Source: Flavobacterium sp.
GTDB taxonomy: Bacteria; Bacteroidota; Bacteroidia; Flavobacteriales; Flavobacteriaceae
DNA: 64,000 nt
Reading direction: 5' to 3'
Assembly (NCBI RefSeq): GCF_017744675.1
Contig: NZ_JAGIAV010000002.1
Span: 620,001-684,000 of the forward strand
This document shows, one piece after another, positions 17,141-25,299 of this stretch (position 1 is the first letter of the stretch; every line of letters starts with the position of its first letter). The notes under the pieces were generated by a model. The model searched no databases. It was not told the origin of the DNA and worked only from the letters and a program-made list of their open reading frames with translations. The translations under genes and the position numbers were made by a program.

Positions 17141-19453
17141 TTAAAGAATCTCAAAACCACTTTGCAAACCTTTATCAGAGCTTCCTCCAACCATTATTTT
17201 AAAAGTTCCCGGTTCTACAAGATATTTCCCTTCATTATCATAAAAACCAAGTTCCTTATCTGTTAAAGTAAATTTCACCGTTTTAGTTTCTTCTTTTTTC
17301 AGATTCACCAATTCAAAACCTTTTAATTCTTTAATTGGGCGAACGATACTTGCATATTCATCATGAATATATAACTGAACCACTTCTTTCCCCTCATAAT
17401 TTCCAGAATTAGTAACCTCAACACTCACCTCAACTTTTTCTCCTTTTGCAAAAGAAGTTTTATTCAATTTTAAGTTTTTATAATCAAAAGTCGTATAACT
17501 CAATCCAAAACCAAAAGGGAATTGAGGTGTTTTTTCCACATCCATATAATGCGACCAGAAAACATTTTTATCACTGTCTATTGGTCTTCCTGTACTGTAT
17601 TTATTGTAATAAATTGGTACTTGCCCAACATTTCTTGGAAAAGACATTGGCAATTTTCCACTCGGATTATAATCTCCGTATAAAACTTGCGCAATGGCAT
17701 TTCCTGCCTGAGTGCCTAAATGCCAAGCTTCTACAATTGCAGGAACATTTTCTGCTGCCCACGGAATACTCAACGGACGACCATTATTCAGAACCAAAAC
17801 CACATTCGGATTTACTTTGTAGATTTCCTCTAACAATTCCTGCTGCAAACCTGGTAAGTTTAAATCAGTGCGGCTTCTTCCCTCACCGCTTTGGAAACCG
17901 TATTCGCCTAAAACTATTACGACAACGTCGGCATTTTTTGCTGCTTTTTTCGCTGCTTCAAATCCGCTTTTATCTGTTGTATTGAAAAGTGTTTCTGTTA
18001 AGAAAGTTGCTTTTTGTTTCAGTAAATCAGCACCTTTTTCAAAAGTCAGCTGATTGTCTTTATATTGCTGCATTCCTTCTAAAACGGAAACTGCAGTATC
18101 ATCAGAAGCCGCAATTCTCCAGCTTCCTAACGGACTATTTTTATCATTTACCAAAGCACCAATCAAAGCTATTTTCTGTCCTGATTTTTTCAGTGGCAAT
18201 AAATTCTCCTTCCTCCCCGGCGGACAAGCATTCTTCAATAAAACAATAGATTTCTTTGCCATGTCTAAAACGCCATCATTATTGGCTTTGCTTCCCACAA
18301 CTTCTTTTTCGCGTTTTTCATCACAATATCGATACGGATCATCAAATAATCCCAATTCAAATTTCACGCGAAGAATTCTGCGAACGGCATCATCAACCAA
18401 AGCTTCTTTTACTTTTCCAGATTTTACCAAATCAACCAATTTTGCCACATATAAATAGGATTCCATATCCATATCAGAACCTGCAATCACCGCTTTTCCA
18501 GTGGCATCGGCTTCATCTTTAGCATAACCGTGCGCAATCATTTCACGAATCGAAGCATAATCCGAAATTACAAATCCGTCAAACTTCCATTTTCCTTTTA
18601 AAATATCTCTCTGTAAAAAAGCATTTCCAGTTGCCGGAACGCCATTCAAGGTATTAAACGAATTCATAAACGTACGAACTCCGGCTTCGACCGTCGCTTC
18701 AAAAGGAGGCAAAACCGAATTGTACAATTTAGAATTACTGATATCTACAATATTATATTCCAAACCAGCTTCAACATAACCGTAAGCTGCAAAGTGTTTC
18801 GCGCAAGCTGCAATCGTATTTACTTTTGCCAAATCAGCAATCGTTTCTCCTTGAAAACCTTTTACACGGGCATAAGCCACTTTACTGCCTAAATAAGGAT
18901 CTTCTCCAGCACCTTCCATCACACGCCCCCAACGAGCATCGTTTGCGACATCGACATTTGGTCCAAAAGTCCAGTTAATTCCAGATGCCGAAGCTTCATC
19001 TGCTGCAATTGCTGCCGATTTTTTAATCGCTTCTAAATCCCAACTTGCCGCTTCTGCCAACGGAATTGGACTTAACGTTTTATAGCCATGAATGACGTCA
19101 AAACCAATAATTAATGGAATTCCCAAACGAGTTTCTTCTACTGCAATTTTCTGCACGGCACGCACTTCTTTAACGCCACGAACTGTTAGCATCGAACCGA
19201 CCAAGCCTTTTCTCAAATGTTCGTATTTTAATTCGGCTGTCCCGCCTTTTGGCGCAGGCCCTGTAACATCCCAAAAACCATTGTATTGGTTCATCTGTCC
19301 TACTTTTTCCTCCAAGGTCATTAAGGGTAAAAGCAAATCAATGCGTTGTTCAACAGTTTTATTTTTATCCAGATACGGCTTTTTTTGTGCACTCATATTT
19401 CCAACAGTAAATAGGGACAAAATCCCAACAGTAATTATTTTTTTATTTTTCAT
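17141..19453 (-). CDS. bglX: GH3 beta-glucosidase, BglX-type
   Basis: This 770-residue GH3 enzyme has a cleavable signal ending near MSAQ (residue 23) and is probably periplasmic. Domains in order are the GH3 N-terminal TIM barrel (about 30-370), the alpha/beta C-terminal domain (about 400-630) and a fibronectin type III-like domain (about 665-760). GFVISDY carries the nucleophile Asp298. Glu524 in SGEGRSRTDLNLPG is in the position of the acid/base. It should remove glucose or mannose from non-reducing ends of glucomannan oligosaccharides. Residues 409-415 (ACPPGRK) form a GC-rich in-frame insert in the loop LLKN...ENLLPLKK, described in its own entry. Upstream and downstream gaps carry octamer-phased repeats. 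Confidence 0.94.
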   Translation of the reverse strand: MKNKKIITVGILSLFTVGNMSAQKKPYLDKNKTVEQRIDLLLPLMTLEEKVGQMNQYNGFWDVTGPAPKGGTAELKYEHLRKGLVGSMLTVRGVKEVRAVQKIAVEETRLGIPLIIGFDVIHGYKTLSPIPLAEAASWDLEAIKKSAAIAADEASASGINWTFGPNVDVANDARWGRVMEGAGEDPYLGSKVAYARVKGFQGETIADLAKVNTIAACAKHFAAYGYVEAGLEYNIVDISNSKLYNSVLPPFEATVEAGVRTFMNSFNTLNGVPATGNAFLQRDILKGKWKFDGFVISDYASIREMIAHGYAKDEADATGKAVIAGSDMDMESYLYVAKLVDLVKSGKVKEALVDDAVRRILRVKFELGLFDDPYRYCDEKREKEVVGSKANNDGVLDMAKKSIVLLKNACPPGRKENLLPLKKSGQKIALIGALVNDKNSPLGSWRIAASDDTAVSVLEGMQQYKDNQLTFEKGADLLKQKATFLTETLFNTTDKSGFEAAKKAAKNADVVVIVLGEYGFQSGEGRSRTDLNLPGLQQELLEEIYKVNPNVVLVLNNGRPLSIPWAAENVPAIVEAWHLGTQAGNAIAQVLYGDYNPSGKLPMSFPRNVGQVPIYYNKYSTGRPIDSDKNVFWSHYMDVEKTPQFPFGFGLSYTTFDYKNLKLNKTSFAKGEKVEVSVEVTNSGNYEGKEVVQLYIHDEYASIVRPIKELKGFELVNLKKEETKTVKFTLTDKELGFYDNEGKYLVEPGTFKIMVGGSSDKGLQSGFEIL
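18209..18229 (-). repeat. GC-rich 21-nt in-frame insert inside bglX
   Basis: The insert encodes ACPPGRK between LLKN and ENLLPLKK, where GH3 enzymes of this type normally read straight through. About 14 of its 21 bases are G or C, against roughly one third in the surrounding gene. It keeps the frame and sits in a linker between the two GH3 domains. It may be a remnant of a small dispersed repeat. Confidence 0.5.
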
Positions 19454-19483
19454 GATGGTTTAGTTAGTTCTTTTTCGAAGATT

Positions 19484-19512
19484 CTAAGGTCCTGAGATGC
19501 TAAGATTCTAAG
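19484..19512. repeat. Array of four CTAAG-type octamers upstream of bglX
   Basis: CTAAG, CTGAG, CTAAG and CTAAG start at 19484, 19492, 19500 and 19508, exactly 8 nt apart. This is the same word and phase as the hairpin at 45477-45559. Just downstream, GCGCCTCT is repeated at 19526 and 19534, again with an 8-nt period, followed by GCGAG. The gap continues with TTTCGACTTCGCTCAGTC at 19568-19585, which looks like another repeat fragment. Confidence 0.85.
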
Positions 19513-19617
19513 TTTTAAAAACTTTGCGCCTCTGCGCCTCTGCGAGATTCAAATTATGCATTGCGGGTTTCGACTTCGCTCAGTCTTACAAAGTGGCTAA
19601 AATCTACCCTCTAAAAT

Positions 19618-21000
19618 CTAAAATTCACTCGTAAAACAAGAAGCAGGCAAATTCGCTTTATTAAACAAATCTGACTGAATTGTATTTCCCCATGCAAACC
19701 TTACTTTTGCTGGATTTACAACTTTTTTACTTGTCAAAATCACCTGATTGTTTTGTATCGAAGCTTCGGCAGGAACAAAAACTCCATCGACTCCAGCAAC
19801 TTCAAATTGATTCGATTTTTTGTCTTTAAAATAAAGTCCGTCAGCATAGTCAAAAGAAACGATTGCTTTGTTTTTTTCGATTTTTATATCTTTAAACAAG
19901 GGACCATTTACCAAATTAGAATTGGTTTTATACGTTTCAGCCAAAGCCAAATTCGCCAAACGAATTCCAACTGATTTTTTATTTTTTGGATGAATATCAA
20001 TCGTATCCGAAATATCGCTAATCACGACCATTCCTGTTTTCGAAACTTCTTTTAGTAATTTTCTCTGCGAATTTCGGACTGTTACGTTGGAGAAATTATT
20101 CGAACCTGTTTTGAATGGAGCAATCTGAACATAATAAAACGGAAAATTGTCCTTCCACTCTTTTCGCCAAGACGTAATTAACGCTCCAAGAGTTTTATCG
20201 TAAACCAAAGAACCCACATTAGATTCTCCCTGATACCAAAGCGTTCCTGCAATTTTAAATCCCACAATTGGATAAATCATGGCATTGTAAGCGCGTCCAG
20301 GTTGTCTTGGTCCGTATTCTTGTTCGTTGAGTTTTTTTGCATTTTCTAAAAGAAGCGGATCATTATTTACCACTTCTTCTGGCATCCATATTTCCGCAGG
20401 AGTTCCGCCCCAATTGGAAGAAATCAAGCCGATTGGAACATTTTTCAAATCTTCGCGAAGGCGTTTAGCAAAAAAATAACCCACTGCGCTAAAATATTTC
20501 ATGGTTTCTGGAGTCGATTCGGTCCAACTTCCAAGCAAATTATTCTGCGGACTTTCCGCCGTTAATTTTGGAACGGTAAAAAAACGAATATTAGGATTTG
20601 TCGCGTTCTTCATCTCTTCTTCCCCGTTATCAATTCCCCAGCTTACCGACATTTCCATATTCGATTGTCCTGAACAAAGCCAGACTTCACCAATTAGAAT
20701 ATTTTTTAAAATCACTTCGTTGTAGCCTTTTATAGAAATTGTAAAAGGTCCACCCGCTTCTGGAGTTTTAATCGTTAATTCCCATTTCGCCTGATTATTG
20801 GCAACAGTTTTATATTCCTGATTGTTCCAACTGGAAACCAGTTTAATTTCTTCTTTTGGATTTGCCCAACCCCAAATTTTCACTTCAGAGTTACGCTGTA
20901 AAACCATATTGTCACTAAAAATATTCGGGAGCGAAACGTTTGCCATCATAGAACTGGAAATCAATAAAAAGAAAACAAACTTATAGATATTATTTTTCAT
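19618..21000 (-). CDS. Sialate O-acetylesterase-type carbohydrate esterase
   Basis: This 460-residue secreted SGNH-fold esterase has a signal peptide (to about residue 20, MMANV). Sialate O-acetylesterase-type proteins commonly begin with the conserved LPNIFSDNMVLQRNSEVKIWGWA. The catalytic serine is Ser113 in CSGQSNMEM, and Asp335/His337 in SDTIDIHPKN complete the triad region. GTLWYQGESN is another family motif. In a mannan locus it most likely removes acetyl groups from glucomannan chains rather than acting on sialic acid. Its ATG overlaps the end of the upstream esterase gene by 11 bp, so the two are translationally coupled. Confidence 0.9.
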   Translation of the reverse strand: MKNNIYKFVFFLLISSSMMANVSLPNIFSDNMVLQRNSEVKIWGWANPKEEIKLVSSWNNQEYKTVANNQAKWELTIKTPEAGGPFTISIKGYNEVILKNILIGEVWLCSGQSNMEMSVSWGIDNGEEEMKNATNPNIRFFTVPKLTAESPQNNLLGSWTESTPETMKYFSAVGYFFAKRLREDLKNVPIGLISSNWGGTPAEIWMPEEVVNNDPLLLENAKKLNEQEYGPRQPGRAYNAMIYPIVGFKIAGTLWYQGESNVGSLVYDKTLGALITSWRKEWKDNFPFYYVQIAPFKTGSNNFSNVTVRNSQRKLLKEVSKTGMVVISDISDTIDIHPKNKKSVGIRLANLALAETYKTNSNLVNGPLFKDIKIEKNKAIVSFDYADGLYFKDKKSNQFEVAGVDGVFVPAEASIQNNQVILTSKKVVNPAKVRFAWGNTIQSDLFNKANLPASCFTSEF

Positions 21001-22084
21001 TTAGCAGCTTCTTTAAAAATGGTGCATATTCGTCTGTCAAAACTTTCTGATCGGCCACATCTGGATGTCCTATGCATCCATTTGGAGTCATGGGTTTGAA
21101 CTTGAAAATCTGAATCGGTTTGTGCGCTTTATCATTCGCGAAAGCGTTTTTAACTTTATTCAGACAGTCTTCAAAAACGACTGCTCTTTCGCCATTTACC
21201 ATTGGGCTATTTGTTATTACTATTTGAACTTTCGGATTATGTTCGTACAACATCTTTATAAAATTGATGTAATTCGAAACATATTTTTCAGGATCAAATG
21301 GAAGTCGTTCTTTCTTTCCGTCTCCGCCAGAAAAGTCATTTGTACCTAAAGCAATGCTGATAATATTGGGCTGAAAAGCAAAATCGTATCTAGGTTTTGA
21401 AGCCTCTTTCGTTAAATACAAATTCTGATATACGTCTGGCATTATTGCTTCGTCTTTATGCTCGTCATTCCAGTTTCTGTACATTCCAATTCCAGAAACA
21501 CAACTCATTAAATAATCGGCTTCGATTGCTCTTGAGAGTGTTGGCCCGTAAGCATAGTAACCATTATGATGATCGTAATATTCTCCTTTATCACAAGGAA
21601 TATCAGAACCGTCGCTTGCTGCTCCGCTAGTAATTGAATCGCCAATAAATTCGATTTTCTTTTTCGTTTTAAACGAAATTGAAGTTAGTTTTGCTGTTGT
21701 TCCCGCAAATAAAACATTCCCACTTTGCGCTTCTGTATTTTTATAGATTTCTAAATGATGTTCTTTTTGATTGGAAGTAATCTTTATAGGAAAAAATTGC
21801 ACACCGCCTTTTTCAATTCTAATTTTTCCAATATACTTTCCGTCTAAAACCAACTGGACATAATTATGATGTGGATCTACACTTTGAAGAGAAATCGAAC
21901 ATTCTTTTCCTGTAAAGTTGAAAGAAACAGAAGAAGCAGTTCCAATCAAAATGACATTATCATTTGAAAGTCGATCAACCCGGCCTTGATACAGGAAAGT
22001 TTTATTTGAATTTAGAGTTTGCGAGTTCGAAAAAGCCGAAATCAGCAAAAATGTAATTAAAAGTGCTATTTTTTTGGGAAACAT
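20990..22084 (-). CDS. CE2-like SGNH/GDSL acetylesterase
   Basis: This 364-residue protein has a signal peptide (to about SNSQ, residue 22), an N-terminal beta-sandwich (about 30-135) and a GDSL/SGNH hydrolase domain, the layout of carbohydrate esterase family 2. IEFIGDSIT gives Ser150, and GCIGHPDVADQ gives His340 with Asp342 nearby. IALGTNDF supplies the SGNH Asn block. CE2 enzymes deacetylate O-6 positions of mannans and related glycans, which fits the locus. The stop codon overlaps the start of the next esterase, so both activities are co-produced. The two may attack different acetyl positions (inference). Confidence 0.9.
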   Translation of the reverse strand: MFPKKIALLITFLLISAFSNSQTLNSNKTFLYQGRVDRLSNDNVILIGTASSVSFNFTGKECSISLQSVDPHHNYVQLVLDGKYIGKIRIEKGGVQFFPIKITSNQKEHHLEIYKNTEAQSGNVLFAGTTAKLTSISFKTKKKIEFIGDSITSGAASDGSDIPCDKGEYYDHHNGYYAYGPTLSRAIEADYLMSCVSGIGMYRNWNDEHKDEAIMPDVYQNLYLTKEASKPRYDFAFQPNIISIALGTNDFSGGDGKKERLPFDPEKYVSNYINFIKMLYEHNPKVQIVITNSPMVNGERAVVFEDCLNKVKNAFANDKAHKPIQIFKFKPMTPNGCIGHPDVADQKVLTDEYAPFLKKLLNEK

Positions 22085-22299
22085 AATTTATTTGTTAAAA
22101 TCTAAATACGATTCACAAATATATTGGAAAGAGATTATCTAAAAAGATACTAAAATGTCAAAATGTAATAAAAAAACACCACATAAACACATCATTTTTT
22201 GGTTTCTTAACGTTAATTCTTACAAGCGCAACAAATGGTATTGCTTTGAAATGCTTAATTTGCCGTTTTTATCTATCAATGCAACAACTTTTATACAAA

Positions 22300-22806
22300 A
22301 TGAAGCCTCAATTTTTTATTTTTCTATCTGCCGTTATCTTACTTTCTTCTTTTAATTTAAAAAAGGATAAAAATACTCTAGTTCAAAGTCCTAAGATTCA
22401 AACTGAAATCAATCGTGATTCTCTTATAGCTTTTGCAAAAAAGCATTTAGGCATTCCGTATGTATATGCAAGCAGTAATCCGCAAAAAGGTTTTGACTGT
22501 TCGGGTTTTGTGAGTTATGTATTTAAAAATTATGGAATGATGCTTCCGCGAAGTTCAAGCGGTTATAAAAATATTGGCAAGACTTTAAAACCAGAAGAGT
22601 TTAAAGTGGGTGATGTTTTGGTTTTCTACGGATATAAAAACAGAAATGTTGTTGGCCACGTTGGAATTATCTGTGAAGCCAACGGAATGCAGTCTAAGTT
22701 TATTCATGCTTCGTCAGGAAAAGCACAGCAAGTAACCATAACGGCACTTGATACAGAACATTATACCAAACGCTTTTATAAATGTGTGGATGTTTTATCG
22801 GAATAA
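22300..22806 (+). CDS. NlpC/P60 family cell-wall peptidase
   Basis: This 168-residue secreted cysteine peptidase probably cleaves peptidoglycan stem peptides. The start at 22300 gives a proper signal peptide (MKPQFFIFLSAVILLSSF). An upstream ATG at 22246 would place 18 non-signal residues before it. The catalytic residues are Cys67 in GFDCSGFVSYVF, His120 in VVGHVGI and His136 in FIHASSGK. There is no SH3 or other binding domain. It stands alone on the plus strand, convergent with the L,D-transpeptidase gene. Both act on the cell wall, but no shared regulation is visible. Confidence 0.92.
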   Translation: MKPQFFIFLSAVILLSSFNLKKDKNTLVQSPKIQTEINRDSLIAFAKKHLGIPYVYASSNPQKGFDCSGFVSYVFKNYGMMLPRSSSGYKNIGKTLKPEEFKVGDVLVFYGYKNRNVVGHVGIICEANGMQSKFIHASSGKAQQVTITALDTEHYTKRFYKCVDVLSE

Positions 22807-22810
22807 GTTT

Positions 22811-22910
22811 TTTTAGCCACGAATTCACGAATTTATTTTTTAGCCACAAATTTCACAAATTAACACAAATTACAAAATTGTAATTCGAGGAAATTTGTGC
22901 AATTAGTGGC
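22811..22910. repeat. Phased repeats and imperfect hairpin between convergent genes
   Basis: CACGAATT occurs at 22818 and 22826 (8-nt period). CACAAATT words follow at 22845, 22854 and 22864. GCCACAAATTTCACAAATT (22843-22861) pairs with 22892-22910 at 17 of 19 positions. It shares the CACGAATT word with the hairpin at 17049. It may terminate both converging genes. Confidence 0.82.
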
Positions 22911-22969
22911 AACTTAAAATTTAAACCCAATTTTGGAATTTGGAATTTAAAGTTGGTATTTAATTTTTT

Positions 22970-24550
22970 TTATTCCTCTGTCAATAATTTGATTAGACTT
23001 TCATCTCTTCCGTAAATATCTTTGTAAAAATTCAGATTGCCTTGACGATCTACCCAAGCGGTAAAATAGCCAATATAAACAGGAACTTTTTTCTTAAGCG
23101 TGTACCAGCTTTCTTTTCCTGCGTGCATGGCTTTATCAATTCTTTCTGGATTCCATGCTGGATCCACTTTTAATAATTCGATTGCCAATTCACGAGGTTT
23201 TGCTACGCGAACACAACCATGGCTGAAAGCTCGACTGTCTCTTTCAAACAAACTTTTTGATGGCGTATCATGCAGGTAAATATTGCTTGAATTCGGGAAT
23301 AAAAACTTCACTAAACCTAAAGAGTTATTTTTTCCAGGAAGCTGACGAACAGCGCCATTATTCCACTCCAGATTTTTCTTTTGCAGATAATTTTTATCTC
23401 TCGCCATTCCAGGTTTAATCTCCGAATTAATAATACTCGTTGGCACATTCCAATACGGACTAAAGACAATATTACTCATCATTCCGCTGAAAATAACCGT
23501 TTTTGTCATCGCTTTCCCTACCACAACTGGAGATATAAATGCAATTTTACCATCTTCAACTATATACAGTTTAAATTCCGGAATATTTACTTCAATATAT
23601 TTTTGGCCTTTTTCCAATTCAGGATCAATCCAACGGCAACGTTCCATATTAACAATAATGGTTTTGATGCGTTCCGAAACTGGAATGTTCAAGTCTTTTA
23701 TATGCTCTAATAAAATGGTATTTTTAGGATAATAGCCGTGGCGAACTTCATAGTTCTTCATCGCTTTTATTAAAGTGGTATCGCAAACCGCACTTTTATT
23801 GTCTTCTTTAAGATCTTTGGTTACAAAAAGCCTTTCTCTAATCTGGGAAACAACATCTGATGAATCTCCAACTTTTATTGCTTTATAATCTTCGCCCGTT
23901 TCAATAGTTTTCCATCCTCCATTTTTCTCAATTTCTCTATACTCTTTCAGAGCATCGCGAAGCTTGTAATACTGGCTGAACATCTTTTTTTTCTTATCAT
24001 CCAAAATGGTTGATTTCTTAAAAATCGAATCAGAAAGCACTTGGTAATTGAATTTTTTACGAGGCAAAAGCCATTCCAAAGAAATACTGGTTTTTTCATC
24101 AAAACCTGCATATACTTTTTCGGCATAATAGTAATACAAATTCGATAGCAGCAAATCTGTATCTTCTTTTGATAATTTTTTAGTTGGATTATTTTCAAAA
24201 ACCGAGTTTAATTCTTCTTTATAGGGATAATTTGCTTTTAATCCTTCCTGACCCAAATTTTTGTATTGATTAAATAAGGTGTTTCCAAATTCAACTACAC
24301 CTCTATTATCTTGCCATAATTGAGTTGATTTGTTTTTTAGATACAAAGAAGTTACATCGCTTTTAAATTTATCCAGTTTTGGATAAGCTTCATAAAACTT
24401 TGCAATGCGTGAACTGTCAATTGTAAGTTTTAGTTCTGGAATTTTTTCGACTTTCTTTATCGAACTCTCTTCTTTCTTATCGGCTTTCGAATTACACGAA
24501 AAAACACTCAACAAAACAACTGCAATAATAGGCGTATACCAAATTTTCAT
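22970..24550 (-). CDS. L,D-transpeptidase (YcbB-like) lipoprotein
   Basis: This 526-residue protein should form 3-3 crosslinks in peptidoglycan. The signal ends at cysteine 19 (SVFSC). A large scaffold region with a peptidoglycan-binding segment (DSSDVVSQIRERL, residues about 226-240) precedes the YkuD catalytic domain (about 315-470). The catalytic motif is HDTPSKSLFERDSRAFSHGCVRV, with Cys in SHGCVR. The architecture and length fit the YcbB/LdtD group rather than the short YkuD enzymes. It is convergent with the NlpC/P60 gene. The gap up to the next gene holds only the terminator of the DUF1573 gene. Confidence 0.92.
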   Translation of the reverse strand: MKIWYTPIIAVVLLSVFSCNSKADKKEESSIKKVEKIPELKLTIDSSRIAKFYEAYPKLDKFKSDVTSLYLKNKSTQLWQDNRGVVEFGNTLFNQYKNLGQEGLKANYPYKEELNSVFENNPTKKLSKEDTDLLLSNLYYYYAEKVYAGFDEKTSISLEWLLPRKKFNYQVLSDSIFKKSTILDDKKKKMFSQYYKLRDALKEYREIEKNGGWKTIETGEDYKAIKVGDSSDVVSQIRERLFVTKDLKEDNKSAVCDTTLIKAMKNYEVRHGYYPKNTILLEHIKDLNIPVSERIKTIIVNMERCRWIDPELEKGQKYIEVNIPEFKLYIVEDGKIAFISPVVVGKAMTKTVIFSGMMSNIVFSPYWNVPTSIINSEIKPGMARDKNYLQKKNLEWNNGAVRQLPGKNNSLGLVKFLFPNSSNIYLHDTPSKSLFERDSRAFSHGCVRVAKPRELAIELLKVDPAWNPERIDKAMHAGKESWYTLKKKVPVYIGYFTAWVDRQGNLNFYKDIYGRDESLIKLLTEE

Positions 24551-24657
24551 ATCTCAAAATTTTTGAATAAAAGTAGAAAAAATTCTATTAAAACAAAGGA
24601 CTCGTCAATAAATCTTAATCCTTATTTTTTTGAAGCTTAAACGATTAATAAAAAATA

Positions 24658-24690
24658 AAAGCTCCAAACAATTTACATGTCTGGAGCTTT
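24658..24690 (-). terminator. Rho-independent terminator of the DUF1573 gene
   Basis: A 9-bp perfect stem (AAAGCTCCA / TGGAGCTTT) with a 15-nt loop lies 28 bp past the stop. On the minus strand TTTTATTTTTTATT follows it. Confidence 0.85.
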
Positions 24691-24718
24691 CGCCATATAA
24701 CCAACCTATTAAAATTTC

Positions 24719-25135
24719 TTAAATAACCGTACCTTTTAAAGTAAGCACTTTCGGAGTTGTTTCTGCACTAGTTGTCACAGTAACTGTTTTTGTAAAAGCG
24801 CCTTTGTTTGCAGCGTTATAAGTTGCAGTAACTTTTCCAGATTTTCCTGCCTGAATTGGCTCTTTTGTGTAATCTGTTGCCGTGCATCCGCAAGATCCTT
24901 GAACGTTTGTAATTACTACAGCAGTTTTTCCTGTATTTTTAAATTCGTAAACAATTGCTTTTGGAGTTCCTTGCGGAATTTGTCCCACATCAATTGTTTC
25001 TGCTTTCCAAGCAATTGTAGAAGCCGCAGTTCCTGAAATTTCAGTTTCTGAAACTAGAGATTGTACTGGCGCAATTGCCGAAAAAGACATTAGGCCTAAC
25101 GCCAAAGCTAACATTGAAATTTTGATCATTTTCAT
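24719..25135 (-). CDS. DUF1573 secreted protein
   Basis: This 138-residue protein has a signal peptide (LALALGLMSFSAIA) and one DUF1573 immunoglobulin-like domain. The domain core includes KAIVYEFKNTGKTAVVITNVQGSCGCTATDYTKEPIQAGKSG, with a CGC motif that is usual in this family. DUF1573 proteins are common in Bacteroidota and their function is unknown. It is a single-gene unit with its own promoter and terminator, divergent from the histidine kinase gene. Confidence 0.9.
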   Translation of the reverse strand: MKMIKISMLALALGLMSFSAIAPVQSLVSETEISGTAASTIAWKAETIDVGQIPQGTPKAIVYEFKNTGKTAVVITNVQGSCGCTATDYTKEPIQAGKSGKVTATYNAANKGAFTKTVTVTTSAETTPKVLTLKGTVI

Positions 25136-25177
25136 AACTGATATATTTAAAATGGTTTATAGTTCATTTTGATATTA

Positions 25178-25185
25178 CAAAGGTA
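25178..25185 (-). promoter_or_regulatory. -7 element of the DUF1573 gene
   Basis: TACCTTTG on the minus strand matches TAnnTTTG about 43 nt before the ATG. A TTG at the proper distance upstream was not found. The remaining gap to 25299 shows no gene. Confidence 0.5.
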
Positions 25186-25299
25186 ATTCAGACAAAATCA
25201 AATCGCTGTTAAGCGCTTTCAAACGTTTGTTAATGACTTGTTAATCGCTTATTTTCAGGCTAAAATTGATTAATATTACACTCTCAAAATTCTTTATTC

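Noticed and set aside
18209..18229. Frameshift or sequencing error in bglX
   Set aside because: The reading frame is intact on both sides and the insert is a multiple of three.
17446..18522. Several long plus-strand frames within the bglX region
   Set aside because: They lack recognisable protein features and lie antisense to a complete GH3 gene.
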